NCBI GenBank assembly: GCA_002391185.1
Contig: DGRY01000137.1
Coordinates: 1-10,434 of the forward strand
Source: Prevotella sp. UBA4376
Lineage (GTDB): Bacteria; Bacteroidota; Bacteroidia; Bacteroidales; Bacteroidaceae
Length of the DNA stretch: 10,434 bases
Direction: 5' to 3'
Shown here: in pieces, positions 1 through 7,182 of the stretch
Layout of the letters: every line of letters begins with the position of its first letter
Position numbering within the stretch: the first letter of the stretch is position 1
Made by a program: the position numbers and the translations under genes
The notes under the pieces: model-generated
What the model saw: the letters and a program-made list of their open reading frames with translations, nothing else
Databases searched by the model: none
What the model was told of the DNA's origin: nothing

Positions 1-392
1 TTGAACTCATCAAAGGTTTTTGCGTAGAAGTATTTTGCTGTTCGCAGTCCCAGCTCACGTGCAGCAAGGTCGCGAATGGCACGGCGATTCATGGTGAAAT
101 TTACAGCACGAGCAGATGGTGTTACCTGTATTCCCTCGTTTTCAAAGTCGAAGAGTTTCTCTGTGCGGATAGCTTCTATCTCTGGAACGATAATGTCGGG
201 ATGATGTTTTCTTACGGCATTCTCAAGAGCTTTGGCATCAAGCATTTCAAACACTTCGCGTTCATCTGCAACCTGCATGGCTGGTGCGTTGTCATAATGG
301 TCGCAAGCCACAACATAAACTCCAGCTCTTTTAGCTGCAATTGTAAATTCCTTGCCCAGTTCGCCTGAGCCTAACAGCATGATTTTTTTCAT
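1..392 (-). CDS. purT: Formate-dependent phosphoribosylglycinamide formyltransferase (PurT), N-terminal part, cut by the left edge
   Basis: PurT uses formate and ATP to convert GAR to formyl-GAR, the third step of purine synthesis, in place of the folate-dependent PurN. About 130 residues are visible. The protein opens [15 protein letters not shown] (residues 1-15), the glycine-rich beta-alpha-beta start of the ATP-grasp N-terminal domain. It continues with [15 protein letters not shown] and a [12 protein letters not shown] stretch, all of which match the order and spacing of E. coli PurT as I recall it. The ATG at 392 starts directly at the conserved [11 protein letters not shown] core. The E. 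coli protein has roughly a dozen extra residues before this core; this one does not. The gene begins 24 bp after the rfbB stop, so it is probably the last visible gene of the leftward operon. The ATP-grasp core and C-terminus lie outside the window. Confidence 0.93.
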   Translation of the reverse strand, partial: MKKIMLLGSGELGKEFTIAAKRAGVYVVACDHYDNAPAMQVADEREVFEMLDAKALENAVRKHHPDIIVPEIEAIRTEKLFDFENEGIQVTPSARAVNFTMNRRAIRDLAARELGLRTAKYFYAKTFDEF

Positions 393-416
393 AATGGATA
401 ATTATTAGTATGGCTT

Positions 417-1574
417 TTAGGCTTTGCCTCTGTTACCATACATGAGTTCGTAATATTTCTGATAGTCGCCCGATGTAACCTCTTCAATCCATTGCTGGTT
501 TTCAAGGTTCCATTTGATAGTTTTTACAATTCCGTCGGCAAATTTTGTTTCAGGATACCAACCGAGTTCGTTTTTTATCTTTGTAGGGTCAATACCATAT
601 CGAGCATCGTGACCAAGGCGATCGGCAACATGTGTGATAAGGTCGTTGTTAATCCATGATATGTCGATATCGCCATTAGCGTCTTTAACCTGTTTTTTTA
701 GAACCTTTCGAAGTTCTTTGTTTTCAGCCATCATATCGTGAATGCTCTTGATGGTTAATTTCACGATGTCGATGTTTTTCATCTCGTTGTGTCCACCAAC
801 ATTATAAACTTCGCCTTCGCGTCCTTCACGTACAACCATATCAATAGCCTTACAATGGTCTTCAACATATAGCCAGTCGCGTACATTCAACCCTTCGCCA
901 TATACTGGTAACTGTTTTCCAGCAAGAATATTGTTTATGATTAATGGGATAAGTTTCTCAGGAAAGTGATAAGGGCCATAGTTGTTGCTGCAACGAGTAA
1001 TTGTTACAGGCATGTGGTATGTGTCGTGATAAGCCTTTACTATAAGGTCGGCGCTTGTCTTTGATGATGAATAAGGGCTGTGAGGACACACGGGTGTGGT
1101 TTCTGTGAAATAGCCTTCAGCACCAAGAGATCCATACACCTCATCGGTTGAAACCTGATGATAGCGTTTACCAGGTTTCCATGTAGGGTAGCCCTTTTCG
1201 TCTTTACCTGTTATCCATGCCTTGCGTGCAGCATCGAGCAGGTTTTGTGTACCTAAGATGTTAACAGACAGGAAGAGTTGTGGATCTTCAATAGACCTGT
1301 CAACATGACTTTCGGCAGCAAAGTTCACAACATAGTCGATATCGTTTTCAGCAAAGAGCTTATCTGCGAGTTCGCGGTCTCTGATGTCGCCTTTTACAAA
1401 AAAGCAACGCTTGTTATCGATATCGTCTTTTATAGTACCAAGATTTCCAGCATAGGTAAGAGCATCAAGGATGATAACCTTTATATCTTGGTCTTTGTAT
1501 TTTTTATTGAGCAGGTATTTTATGAAGTTTGCTCCAATAAAGCCTGCTGCTCCAGTTACGAGATATGTTTTCAT
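417..1574 (-). CDS. rfbB: dTDP-glucose 4,6-dehydratase (RmlB/RfbB)
   Basis: Catalyses NAD+-dependent dehydration of dTDP-glucose to dTDP-4-keto-6-deoxyglucose, the second step towards dTDP-L-rhamnose and other deoxysugars of surface polysaccharides; cytoplasmic. It is an extended short-chain dehydrogenase. The Rossmann motif GAAGFIG is at residues 8-14. The active-site STDEVYG is at 142-148, supplying the Thr-Asp-Glu triad (143-145). The catalytic YSSSK is at 168-172 (Tyr168, Lys172), and NFAAESHVDRS (84-94) is typical of RmlB. At 385 residues it is longer than the E. coli enzyme (about 360); the extra length lies in a loop near 122-137 and another near 285-310. The start at 1574 places the Rossmann motif in the usual position and is preceded by a very A-rich stretch. 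rfbA, rfbC and rfbD are not next to it, so the rest of the pathway must be elsewhere. Confidence 0.95.
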   Translation of the reverse strand: MKTYLVTGAAGFIGANFIKYLLNKKYKDQDIKVIILDALTYAGNLGTIKDDIDNKRCFFVKGDIRDRELADKLFAENDIDYVVNFAAESHVDRSIEDPQLFLSVNILGTQNLLDAARKAWITGKDEKGYPTWKPGKRYHQVSTDEVYGSLGAEGYFTETTPVCPHSPYSSSKTSADLIVKAYHDTYHMPVTITRCSNNYGPYHFPEKLIPLIINNILAGKQLPVYGEGLNVRDWLYVEDHCKAIDMVVREGREGEVYNVGGHNEMKNIDIVKLTIKSIHDMMAENKELRKVLKKQVKDANGDIDISWINNDLITHVADRLGHDARYGIDPTKIKNELGWYPETKFADGIVKTIKWNLENQQWIEEVTSGDYQKYYELMYGNRGKA

Positions 1575-1640
1575 TTATATTTTTTTTTATTTTTATTTTC
1601 TATTGTTTTGTTCCCTTTTCGTTGGAGTGGAATAGGGGGA

Positions 1641-2150
1641 TTATAGTCTCGAATTATTTTTTCCTAACTTGATTATTTCGCAGTCGGTGAATGATTTATC
1701 TTCTATTGTGAGGCGAATTATCGTTCGCTCCTCATGCCATCCCATGTGTCCTGCAGCTCCTGGATTTATGTGCAGAAGTCTAAGTGATTTGTCGTTCATT
1801 ACTTTTAGAATGTGTGAATGTCCGTCAACGAAGAGGTTTGGAGGCGATGCAAGGAGTGTGTTCTGTATTCTGCGGTCGTATTTTCCTGGATAACCTCCGA
1901 TATGTGTCATCAACACATCAACATCCTCGCATTTAAATCGTATAACCTCCTTATAGCGTGAGCGTATGTCGTAGTTGTCGCAGTTTCCGTAAACAGCTCT
2001 GAATGTGGGCTTCATGGCTTCAAATTTATCGGCTACTTCCATGCTCCCGATGTCGCCAGCATGCCATATCTCATCACATTCGCCCATATAGTATTCGTAT
2101 TTTTCATCCCAGCAGCCATGTGTATCGCTGATGATACCTATTCGTTTCAT
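1641..2150 (-). CDS. YfcE/MJ0936-type metallophosphoesterase
   Basis: A 169-residue stand-alone calcineurin-like phosphoesterase of the small YfcE/MJ0936 family, which hydrolyses phosphodiesters with two bound metal ions; the physiological substrate is unknown. All metal-ligand motifs are present in order: SDTHG (D9, H11), HAGDIG (D33), YGNCD (N56, with D58), MTHIGG (H83) and DGHSH (H111, H113). NPGAAGHMGWHEERTII near residues 129-145 resembles the NPGS segment that ends family members. There is no signal peptide, so it is cytoplasmic. Its ATG overlaps the stop codon of the upstream kinase-like gene in an ATGA (2147-2150), which points to translational coupling. A 66-bp gap follows before rfbB. 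The enzyme class is secure; the biological role is not. Confidence 0.88.
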   Translation of the reverse strand: MKRIGIISDTHGCWDEKYEYYMGECDEIWHAGDIGSMEVADKFEAMKPTFRAVYGNCDNYDIRSRYKEVIRFKCEDVDVLMTHIGGYPGKYDRRIQNTLLASPPNLFVDGHSHILKVMNDKSLRLLHINPGAAGHMGWHEERTIIRLTIEDKSFTDCEIIKLGKNNSRL

Positions 2151-2806
2151 TCGAATACTCCTTTCTGTTTGTTTGTGTTCTCTGTTGGGATATTGAAACG
2201 CTTTCTGATGAATTGTGCTATGAAAGCTGTTGTTTCATCAATACCAAGGATGCTTGAGTTTATGCAAAGGTCATAACTCTCGCTGTGTCCCCATTTTTTT
2301 CCTGTGTAGTAGTTGTAGTATGATGCGCGTGCATCCTCATGAGTTCGAATGAATTTCTTTGCTTCTTCCTCGCTTATGTCATGTCGTTTGCTTACGCATG
2401 CTATTCGCTGTTCGATATTGGCTGATATGAAAATATTCACGCATTCCTTGAAGTCGCGAAGCACGTAATCGGCTGTGCGCCCTACAAATACGCAGTTGCC
2501 TTTCTTTGCGGCCTCACGAATGGCATCGCTTTGAAATTTGTATAGCCCTTCCTGAGAAAATGAATTGTCGTAAAAATTGCCTTCGCCAACAATATGTGAG
2601 CGGAAATTGAAAAGACTTTTAAAGAAGCCTTTACATTCATCGTTCTGCTCAAAGAATTGTTCACAGAATCCGCTTTCCTTGGCTGCAAGATTAAGAATCT
2701 CGCGGTCGTATAGCGTACAGTTGAACTCTTCGGCCAGTTTCTTCGCAATAATGCGACCTCCTGATCCTATCTGTCTTCCGATATTGATTATTATCTTATT
2801 CTCCAT
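2147..2806 (-). CDS. Cytidylate-kinase-like family protein
   Basis: Belongs to the cytidylate-kinase-like P-loop family (Pfam Cytidylate_kin2 type), about 219 residues from the start chosen here. The N-terminus MENKIIINIGRQIGSGGR (residues 1-18) is the family's hallmark: a beta strand, then RQ-x-GSGGR replaces the ordinary Walker A. YDREIL (33-38) follows, then VFVGRTADYVL in the middle. The C-terminal third has an arginine-rich lid-like part, an R-x-SYYNYYTGKKWG segment and YDLCINSS. These match the family, whose true substrate is largely unsettled, so nucleoside monophosphate kinase activity is an inference. An in-frame ATG at 2851 would add 15 polar residues and overlap the MATE gene by 35 bp. 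The ATG at 2806 starts exactly at the conserved strand, 10 bp after the MATE stop, and is preferred. The 3' end overlaps the phosphoesterase start by 4 bp. Confidence 0.85.
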   Translation of the reverse strand: MENKIIINIGRQIGSGGRIIAKKLAEEFNCTLYDREILNLAAKESGFCEQFFEQNDECKGFFKSLFNFRSHIVGEGNFYDNSFSQEGLYKFQSDAIREAAKKGNCVFVGRTADYVLRDFKECVNIFISANIEQRIACVSKRHDISEEEAKKFIRTHEDARASYYNYYTGKKWGHSESYDLCINSSILGIDETTAFIAQFIRKRFNIPTENTNKQKGVFE

Positions 2807-2816
2807 ATATGGTTTG

Positions 2817-4202
2817 TTATTTTGTTTCGTTTTGTGATTGTTCCTGGGCAATAATCTGCTTCTTGAACTTACGCATGAATATAGTCATTACGGTAAATGC
2901 AAGTAATGCCGACAGGAAGTCGCTTGAAGGTAGAGCAAGCCACACTCCATCAAGTCCTATGAATATAGGTAGTATTCCAAGTAGTGGAAGTAGGAGCAAC
3001 ATCTGACGGCTCAACGATAAGAAGATGCTTATCTTTACTTTACCAATACATTGGAAGAAATTGGTTGTTACCATCTGGAAACCTATTATAGGGAAAACAA
3101 TCAGGTTGAAGCGTATAGCAACTATGGCCTGATTGATGAGCTTAGCATCTGTTGTGAAGGCGCGTGCTATGAGTGAAGGCATGAACATGGCAACAAGCCA
3201 TCCTATTGACATGATACATGTTGCTGCTATAATAGCAAGGCGAACGACTCGCATCAGTCGTGTTAGTTGTTGTGCGCCATAGTTGTAGCCTGCAATAGGT
3301 TGCATACCTTGGTTTAATCCAATAACGAACATTACAAAAACTGTTGCAACGGCATTACTAATTCCATATGCTCCCACAGCCATGTCTCCACCATAGTGGT
3401 ATAGCTGGTTGTTAACAAAGATAACCACGATGCAAGCGCACACGTTCATTAAGAATGGGCTTATGCCAATACTGATGATTGTTTTAACAAGATGTGTTCT
3501 AAGTTTATATATGCCACGCTTGAAATGTAGCATTTGGTTCTTGTTAGCAAATATCGAGAATTGCCAGCACATAGCAAGCGTTTGCGAAATCATGGTTGCA
3601 AGGGCAGCTCCGCGTATTCCCCATCCCCACCATAGTATAAACACCACATCGAGCAGAATGTTCATCACCACGGTAAAGATAGTTGCAAGCATAGCCATTC
3701 GTGGTTTTGATGCAGCACGAAGCAAGGCGTTCATTCCAAAATACATGTGTGTTACTACGTTTCCAATAAGTATTATCTCCATAAAATCTCGAGCATAGGG
3801 AATAGTAACATCACTTGCTCCAAAGAAACGAAGTATAGGATCTAAGAATGTTATGCAAACTATAGTTAGCATAATGCCGATGATGACATTAAGTGTTACT
3901 GTGTTGCCAAGAAGATGTTGTGCTGACGAATAGTCTTTTTGTCCCAGTTTTACCGATATGGCTGTTGATGCGCCAACACCAACGGCAGCACCAAAGGCTC
4001 CGCTGAGATTCATGAATGGGAATGTAATGGCAAGACCTGCAATAGCATCGGGACCTACTATCTGACCGATAAATATGCGGTCTATGATGTTATAAAGTGA
4101 AGAAGCAGTCATCGCTATGATAGCAGGCAAGGCATATTGCCATAGTAAATGCCCTACAGGTTTTGTTCCCAGTTCGAGTGTTGCTTTCTTATTGTCCATC
4201 AT
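2817..4202 (-). CDS. MATE-family multidrug/toxin efflux transporter
   Basis: An inner-membrane exporter of the MATE (NorM/MepA-like) family, which expels cationic drugs or metabolites using a Na+ or H+ gradient; the substrate cannot be read from the sequence. From the chosen start it has about 461 residues, the usual length, with many hydrophobic segments consistent with 12 helices in two MatE halves. Typical features are LWQYALPAIIAMTASSLYNIIDRIFIGQ near the N-terminus, GPDAIAGLAITFP, and in the second half GLNQGMQPIAGYNYGA, the MATE repeat signature. The frame is open back to an ATG at 4250, but that codon lies upstream of the likely promoter (4221-4228). The paired ATGs at 4202 and 4199 start MMDNKKATLELGTKP, matching the normal N-terminus. 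It is the first gene of the leftward operon. Confidence 0.92.
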   Translation of the reverse strand: MMDNKKATLELGTKPVGHLLWQYALPAIIAMTASSLYNIIDRIFIGQIVGPDAIAGLAITFPFMNLSGAFGAAVGVGASTAISVKLGQKDYSSAQHLLGNTVTLNVIIGIMLTIVCITFLDPILRFFGASDVTIPYARDFMEIILIGNVVTHMYFGMNALLRAASKPRMAMLATIFTVVMNILLDVVFILWWGWGIRGAALATMISQTLAMCWQFSIFANKNQMLHFKRGIYKLRTHLVKTIISIGISPFLMNVCACIVVIFVNNQLYHYGGDMAVGAYGISNAVATVFVMFVIGLNQGMQPIAGYNYGAQQLTRLMRVVRLAIIAATCIMSIGWLVAMFMPSLIARAFTTDAKLINQAIVAIRFNLIVFPIIGFQMVTTNFFQCIGKVKISIFLSLSRQMLLLLPLLGILPIFIGLDGVWLALPSSDFLSALLAFTVMTIFMRKFKKQIIAQEQSQNETK

Positions 4203-4220
4203 AAGTAAGTTATATGAATG

Positions 4221-4228
4221 CAAAGATA
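4221..4228 (-). promoter_or_regulatory. Bacteroidetes-type -7 element before the MATE operon
   Basis: On the minus strand these bases read TATCTTTG, a perfect match to the TAnnTTTG -7 consensus of the Bacteroidetes primary sigma factor. It lies 18 bp before the MATE start at 4202, which would leave a leader of roughly a dozen bases. I see no good TTTG at the -33 position, so the promoter is supported by the -7 element only. It is upstream of the chosen start but downstream of the alternative ATG at 4250, which argues against that longer start. Confidence 0.6.
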
Positions 4229-4279
4229 ATGAAAACAATTGATTAATCATGAATTATTATAGCTTTTTCACCTATTTAT

Positions 4280-4310
4280 TTTGTTGTTAAGGTCATTTTA
4301 TCTACTTTTG
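4280..4310 (+). promoter_or_regulatory. Bacteroidetes-type promoter for the S8 protease-xseAB unit
   Basis: TTTG at 4280-4283 is followed after exactly 19 bp by TACTTTTG at 4303-4310, matching the Bacteroidetes consensus TTTG-N19-21-TAnnTTTG. Transcription would begin near 4317, giving a leader of about 105 bases before the protease start. It is divergent from the MATE promoter, with about 75 bp between the two -7 elements. It is the best promoter in the window. Confidence 0.7.
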
Positions 4311-4422
4311 CAGTTAGCAACTTAAAAGAAGAAAAAGAAATAAGGGATATAAGAGAAGAAATATTAAGATAAAAGCGTATGGCTTTTATGGTAATAATCT
4401 TATAATTCCTTCCTCTAACCTA
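4311..4422 (+). promoter_or_regulatory. Long purine-rich, structured 5' leader of the S8 protease gene
   Basis: The region between the promoter and the protease start carries a strongly purine-rich stretch, almost only A and G with scattered T (about 4324-4370). A perfect 8-bp stem follows, ATAAAAGC (4369-4376) with GCTTTTAT (4382-4389), around a 5-base loop. An outer ATCTT (4397-4401) could alternatively pair with AAGAT (4366-4370). No U-run follows, so it does not look like a terminator. Function is unknown; it may affect message stability or translation. Confidence 0.35.
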
Positions 4423-5838
4423 ATGACAGTAAAAAAAATGAACAAATTATTGCTTATTCTTGGATTGCTTAGTTTCCTTATTGGTAGTGGTTATGCCCGT
4501 AAGGTTGATCTTGTGTCGTATCCTGGCGGCAAGTGTATGCTTTTCAGAGTTCAGCTTAAAGATAAGGGCAATTCAAATTATTCTTTTGCTCGTCCGCATG
4601 AGTTTCTTTCAGAACGCGCCTTGAAAAGGCGTGCGCGTCAGAATATAGCCATTGATTCTACCGATATTCCTGTGTGTAGCGACTATATTAAGAAGGTTTC
4701 TCATGCAGGTGTTGAGGTTATTAGCAAAAGCAAGTGGAACAACACGTTGCTGGTGAAATGTCGCAAGGCGTCGCAAATGGATGCGGTAAAAAAACTGCCT
4801 TTCGTGAGTTTCTGTCGCAAGGTGTTCACAGCTCCCGATTCAATAAAAACAACAGTTCGTTCAAACTTTAAGAAAGAGGTGAGGCAATGGCAAGAGGAAT
4901 CGCATAATCCTTATGGTGCAACAGCCGATCAGATAGAAAATCTTAATGGCACAAGTTTGCATCAGCATGGTTTCAAAGGTAGAGGAATGCTTATTGCTGT
5001 TCTTGATGCCGGTTTTATGAATGTTGACCGCATTCCTTGTCTTCATGACTTGAAGTTGTCGGGCATACGTGATTTTGTGTTTCCTCGTGCAAAGAGTGTG
5101 TTTGATGAAACCGATCACGGAACGATGGTTCTTTCGGCTATGGCTGTAGAGGTGCCTGGTTATTACATCGGAACAGCCCCCGAAGCTTCTTACTTGCTTC
5201 TCAGATGTGAGGATCAGCACACCGAAAGTCTTGCCGAGGAGGATTATTGGGCAGCGGCTGTTGAATATGCCGATTCGGTAGGTGTTGATGTTATCAATTC
5301 TTCGCTTGGCTATCATGAGTTTGATGATGCGTCAAACAGCCATAAATATAATGAGCTTGATGGTAAAACCGCTTTGATTTCGCGCACGGCATCCATGTTG
5401 GCTTCCAAAGGGATTGTGCTTGTTAATAGCGTTGGAAACGAAGGAATGGGATGCTGGAAGAAAATGAATTTCCCTTCTGATGCAAAAGATATTCTTACTG
5501 TTGGGTCAATAAGTCCTAATGGCATAAATGCAGCTTTTTCGTCGATAGGTCCAACTGCCGATGGTCGCATCAAACCTGATGTGATGGCTTTTGGTAGCCC
5601 TGCAGCTGTGGTGTCGGGAAGAGGTACGGTTATTAACGATATGGGAACATCGTTCTCGGCTCCTTTGATAACTGGACTTGTTGCTTGCTTGTGGCAGGCG
5701 TGTCCTGAAAAAACAGCATATGAGATTATCGACTTGGTACGAAAAAGTGGTAATAATTATTCTTCACCAAACAATATTTTTGGTTATGGTGTTCCCGACT
5801 TTTGGAAGGCTTATCAGGAAGGTCGAACAACAAAATAG
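4423..5838 (+). CDS. Secreted subtilisin-like serine protease (peptidase family S8)
   Basis: A 471-residue exported subtilase. Residues 1-25 form a signal peptide (KK-x-N-K, then a leucine/isoleucine core ending GSGYA) with no lipobox cysteine. Residues about 30-135 resemble the propeptide of Bacteroidetes S8 proteases (P-x-x-FLSERALKRRARQ, DIPV-x-x-DYIK, SKWNNTLLV). The catalytic domain has all four key residues: Asp195 in LDAGF, His232 in DHGT, oxyanion Asn339 in SVGNEG and Ser410 in GTSFSAP. The Asp motif reads D-A-G instead of the usual D-S/T-G. The protein ends about 60 residues after Ser410, with no type IX secretion sorting domain, so it may remain periplasmic. The start could be the ATG at 4423 or 4438 (MNKLLL); both leave a working signal peptide. 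It is 48 bp upstream of xseA and probably co-transcribed. Substrate unknown. Confidence 0.9.
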   Translation: MTVKKMNKLLLILGLLSFLIGSGYARKVDLVSYPGGKCMLFRVQLKDKGNSNYSFARPHEFLSERALKRRARQNIAIDSTDIPVCSDYIKKVSHAGVEVISKSKWNNTLLVKCRKASQMDAVKKLPFVSFCRKVFTAPDSIKTTVRSNFKKEVRQWQEESHNPYGATADQIENLNGTSLHQHGFKGRGMLIAVLDAGFMNVDRIPCLHDLKLSGIRDFVFPRAKSVFDETDHGTMVLSAMAVEVPGYYIGTAPEASYLLLRCEDQHTESLAEEDYWAAAVEYADSVGVDVINSSLGYHEFDDASNSHKYNELDGKTALISRTASMLASKGIVLVNSVGNEGMGCWKKMNFPSDAKDILTVGSISPNGINAAFSSIGPTADGRIKPDVMAFGSPAAVVSGRGTVINDMGTSFSAPLITGLVACLWQACPEKTAYEIIDLVRKSGNNYSSPNNIFGYGVPDFWKAYQEGRTTK

Positions 5839-5861
5839 TTTTTTAGTTTACTAAGAAAACT
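5837..5861 (+). terminator. Possible weak AT-rich hairpin between the protease gene and xseA
   Basis: Starting at the protease stop codon, AGTTTTTT can pair with AAGAAAACT-side bases ending at 5861. This gives about 8 pairs including one G-U, then a bulge, two more pairs and a 4-base loop. A run of five T follows at 5866-5870. The stem is almost all A-U and so weak. It could act as partial attenuation inside the protease-xseAB unit or mean nothing. Confidence 0.25.
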
Positions 5862-5886
5862 CAGCTTTTTAAAAAAATAATTATTT

Positions 5887-7182
5887 ATGAATGCTCCATT
5901 ATCTTTATTTGAACTGAATAATCTGGTAAGAGAGGTTGTTTCCACAAGTCTCTCTATGGAGTATTGGGTTGAGGCAGAACTCTCTGAGATACGCGAGGTT
6001 AGGGGACATTGCTATATGGAGCTGGTGCAGAAAGACTTGTTCTCTAATACTCCTGTAGCCAAGGCTTCGGCAAAATGCTGGAAAAGCAGGTGGATGTATA
6101 TTCGTCCCAAGTTTGAACAGGTAACTGGGCAATATCTTCGTTCGGGCATGAAGGTGATGCTCAAGGTGTATGCCGATTTTCATGAGGCTTATGGCTTTTC
6201 ATGGATAGTAACCGATATAAATGCCGAATACACGCTTGGCGATATGGCAAGAAAACGTATGCAAATAATAGCACAGCTCAAAAAAGAAGGTGTGTTCGAT
6301 TTGCAGAAGGAACTTTCTTTGCCAGTCTTTGCCCAGCGAATAGCTGTTGTGTCGAGTGAAAATGCAGCTGGCTTTGGCGATTTTATGCGTCAGCTAACAG
6401 ATAATTCCTATGGTTTTAAGTTTCATGTAGAGCTTTTTCCTGCCATTATGCAAGGCGAGGGGATAGAGAATAGCGTTATTGCTGCTCTCAACGCTATAAA
6501 CGGGCGTTTTGAGGATTTTGATGCTGTTGTGATAATCCGAGGTGGAGGAGCTACGAGCGACATGAGTGGTTTTGACACGTTGGCGCTTGCCGAAAATGTG
6601 GCTAATTTCCCTTTGCCAATAATAACAGGTATAGGTCACGAGCGCGATGAGAGTGTGCTTGACATGATTTCCCATACGCGTGTGAAAACGCCGACGGCGG
6701 CAGCTGCTTTTCTTTTGGAGCATCTCGAGGTGGTGTGGCACATTCTTGTGGATGCCGAAACCGAAATGGTTACAATAGCTCAGCATAGGATAGAGACCGA
6801 GAAACAACGCTTGCTCCATGTTGCCGAGAAGATACCTGTGCTATTCTCGCTTGTTAAGACACGTCACGAAAACCAGCTCGACAAGTTATTGATGAATATC
6901 ATTTCGTTGATAAATGAGCGCTTTTCAAGCGAAAAACATAATGTGATGATGCTCGAGGAGAAACTCAAATCGCTTGTTGATGTGAGATTGCAAAACGAGA
7001 AACATCACCTGCTAATGCTCGAACAAAGAGCAAAAGCGCTTGACCCCGAGATTCTTCTGAATCGAGGCTACAGCATCACCTTGCATAATGGACGGGTTGT
7101 GGTTGATGCTTCAACACTCAAAACGGGTGATGAGGTGGAAACAAAAGTGAGAAAAGGAATATTTAAATCAATAATAAAATGA
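5887..7182 (+). CDS. xseA: Exodeoxyribonuclease VII large subunit (XseA)
   Basis: Catalytic subunit of exonuclease VII, which degrades single-stranded DNA from both ends without metal ions, in mismatch repair and removal of damaged strands; cytoplasmic. Length 431 residues, normal for the family. Residues about 5-115 form the OB-fold DNA-binding domain (SLFELNNLVREVV, WVEAELSEI, GHCYMELVQKD). The catalytic core follows with VVSSENAAGFGDF (D165), IIRGGGATSDMSGFD (R218) and GIGHERDESVLD (H251, D254). These correspond, with a constant offset, to the E. coli residues D155, R205, H238 and D241. Residues about 285-385 are long helices with a repeated EKH-x-x-x-MLE pattern, the arm that binds small subunits. 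LNRGYSIT near 393-400 begins the usual C-terminal strand. The stop overlaps the xseB start by 4 bp. Confidence 0.96.
   Translation: MNAPLSLFELNNLVREVVSTSLSMEYWVEAELSEIREVRGHCYMELVQKDLFSNTPVAKASAKCWKSRWMYIRPKFEQVTGQYLRSGMKVMLKVYADFHEAYGFSWIVTDINAEYTLGDMARKRMQIIAQLKKEGVFDLQKELSLPVFAQRIAVVSSENAAGFGDFMRQLTDNSYGFKFHVELFPAIMQGEGIENSVIAALNAINGRFEDFDAVVIIRGGGATSDMSGFDTLALAENVANFPLPIITGIGHERDESVLDMISHTRVKTPTAAAAFLLEHLEVVWHILVDAETEMVTIAQHRIETEKQRLLHVAEKIPVLFSLVKTRHENQLDKLLMNIISLINERFSSEKHNVMMLEEKLKSLVDVRLQNEKHHLLMLEQRAKALDPEILLNRGYSITLHNGRVVVDASTLKTGDEVETKVRKGIFKSIIK

Noticed and set aside
1278-1646. Plus-strand open frame opposite the rfbB N-terminus
   Set aside because: It covers the Rossmann region of rfbB in antisense and ends in low-complexity phenylalanine-rich sequence from the A-rich leader.
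2807-2851. Longer start of the kinase-like gene at 2851
   Set aside because: It would overlap the MATE gene by 35 bp and adds a polar tail before the conserved first strand; the ATG at 2806 fits better.
4203-4250. Longer MATE start at 4250 adding 16 residues
   Set aside because: The ATG lies upstream of the TATCTTTG promoter element, and the extra residues do not resemble a MATE N-terminus.
4861-5316. A 151-codon minus-strand open frame inside the S8 protease gene
   Set aside because: It overlaps the catalytic domain with intact active-site motifs on the other strand and its translation resembles no family.
6394-6819. A 141-codon minus-strand open frame inside xseA
   Set aside because: It is antisense to the XseA catalytic core and its translation shows no domain.
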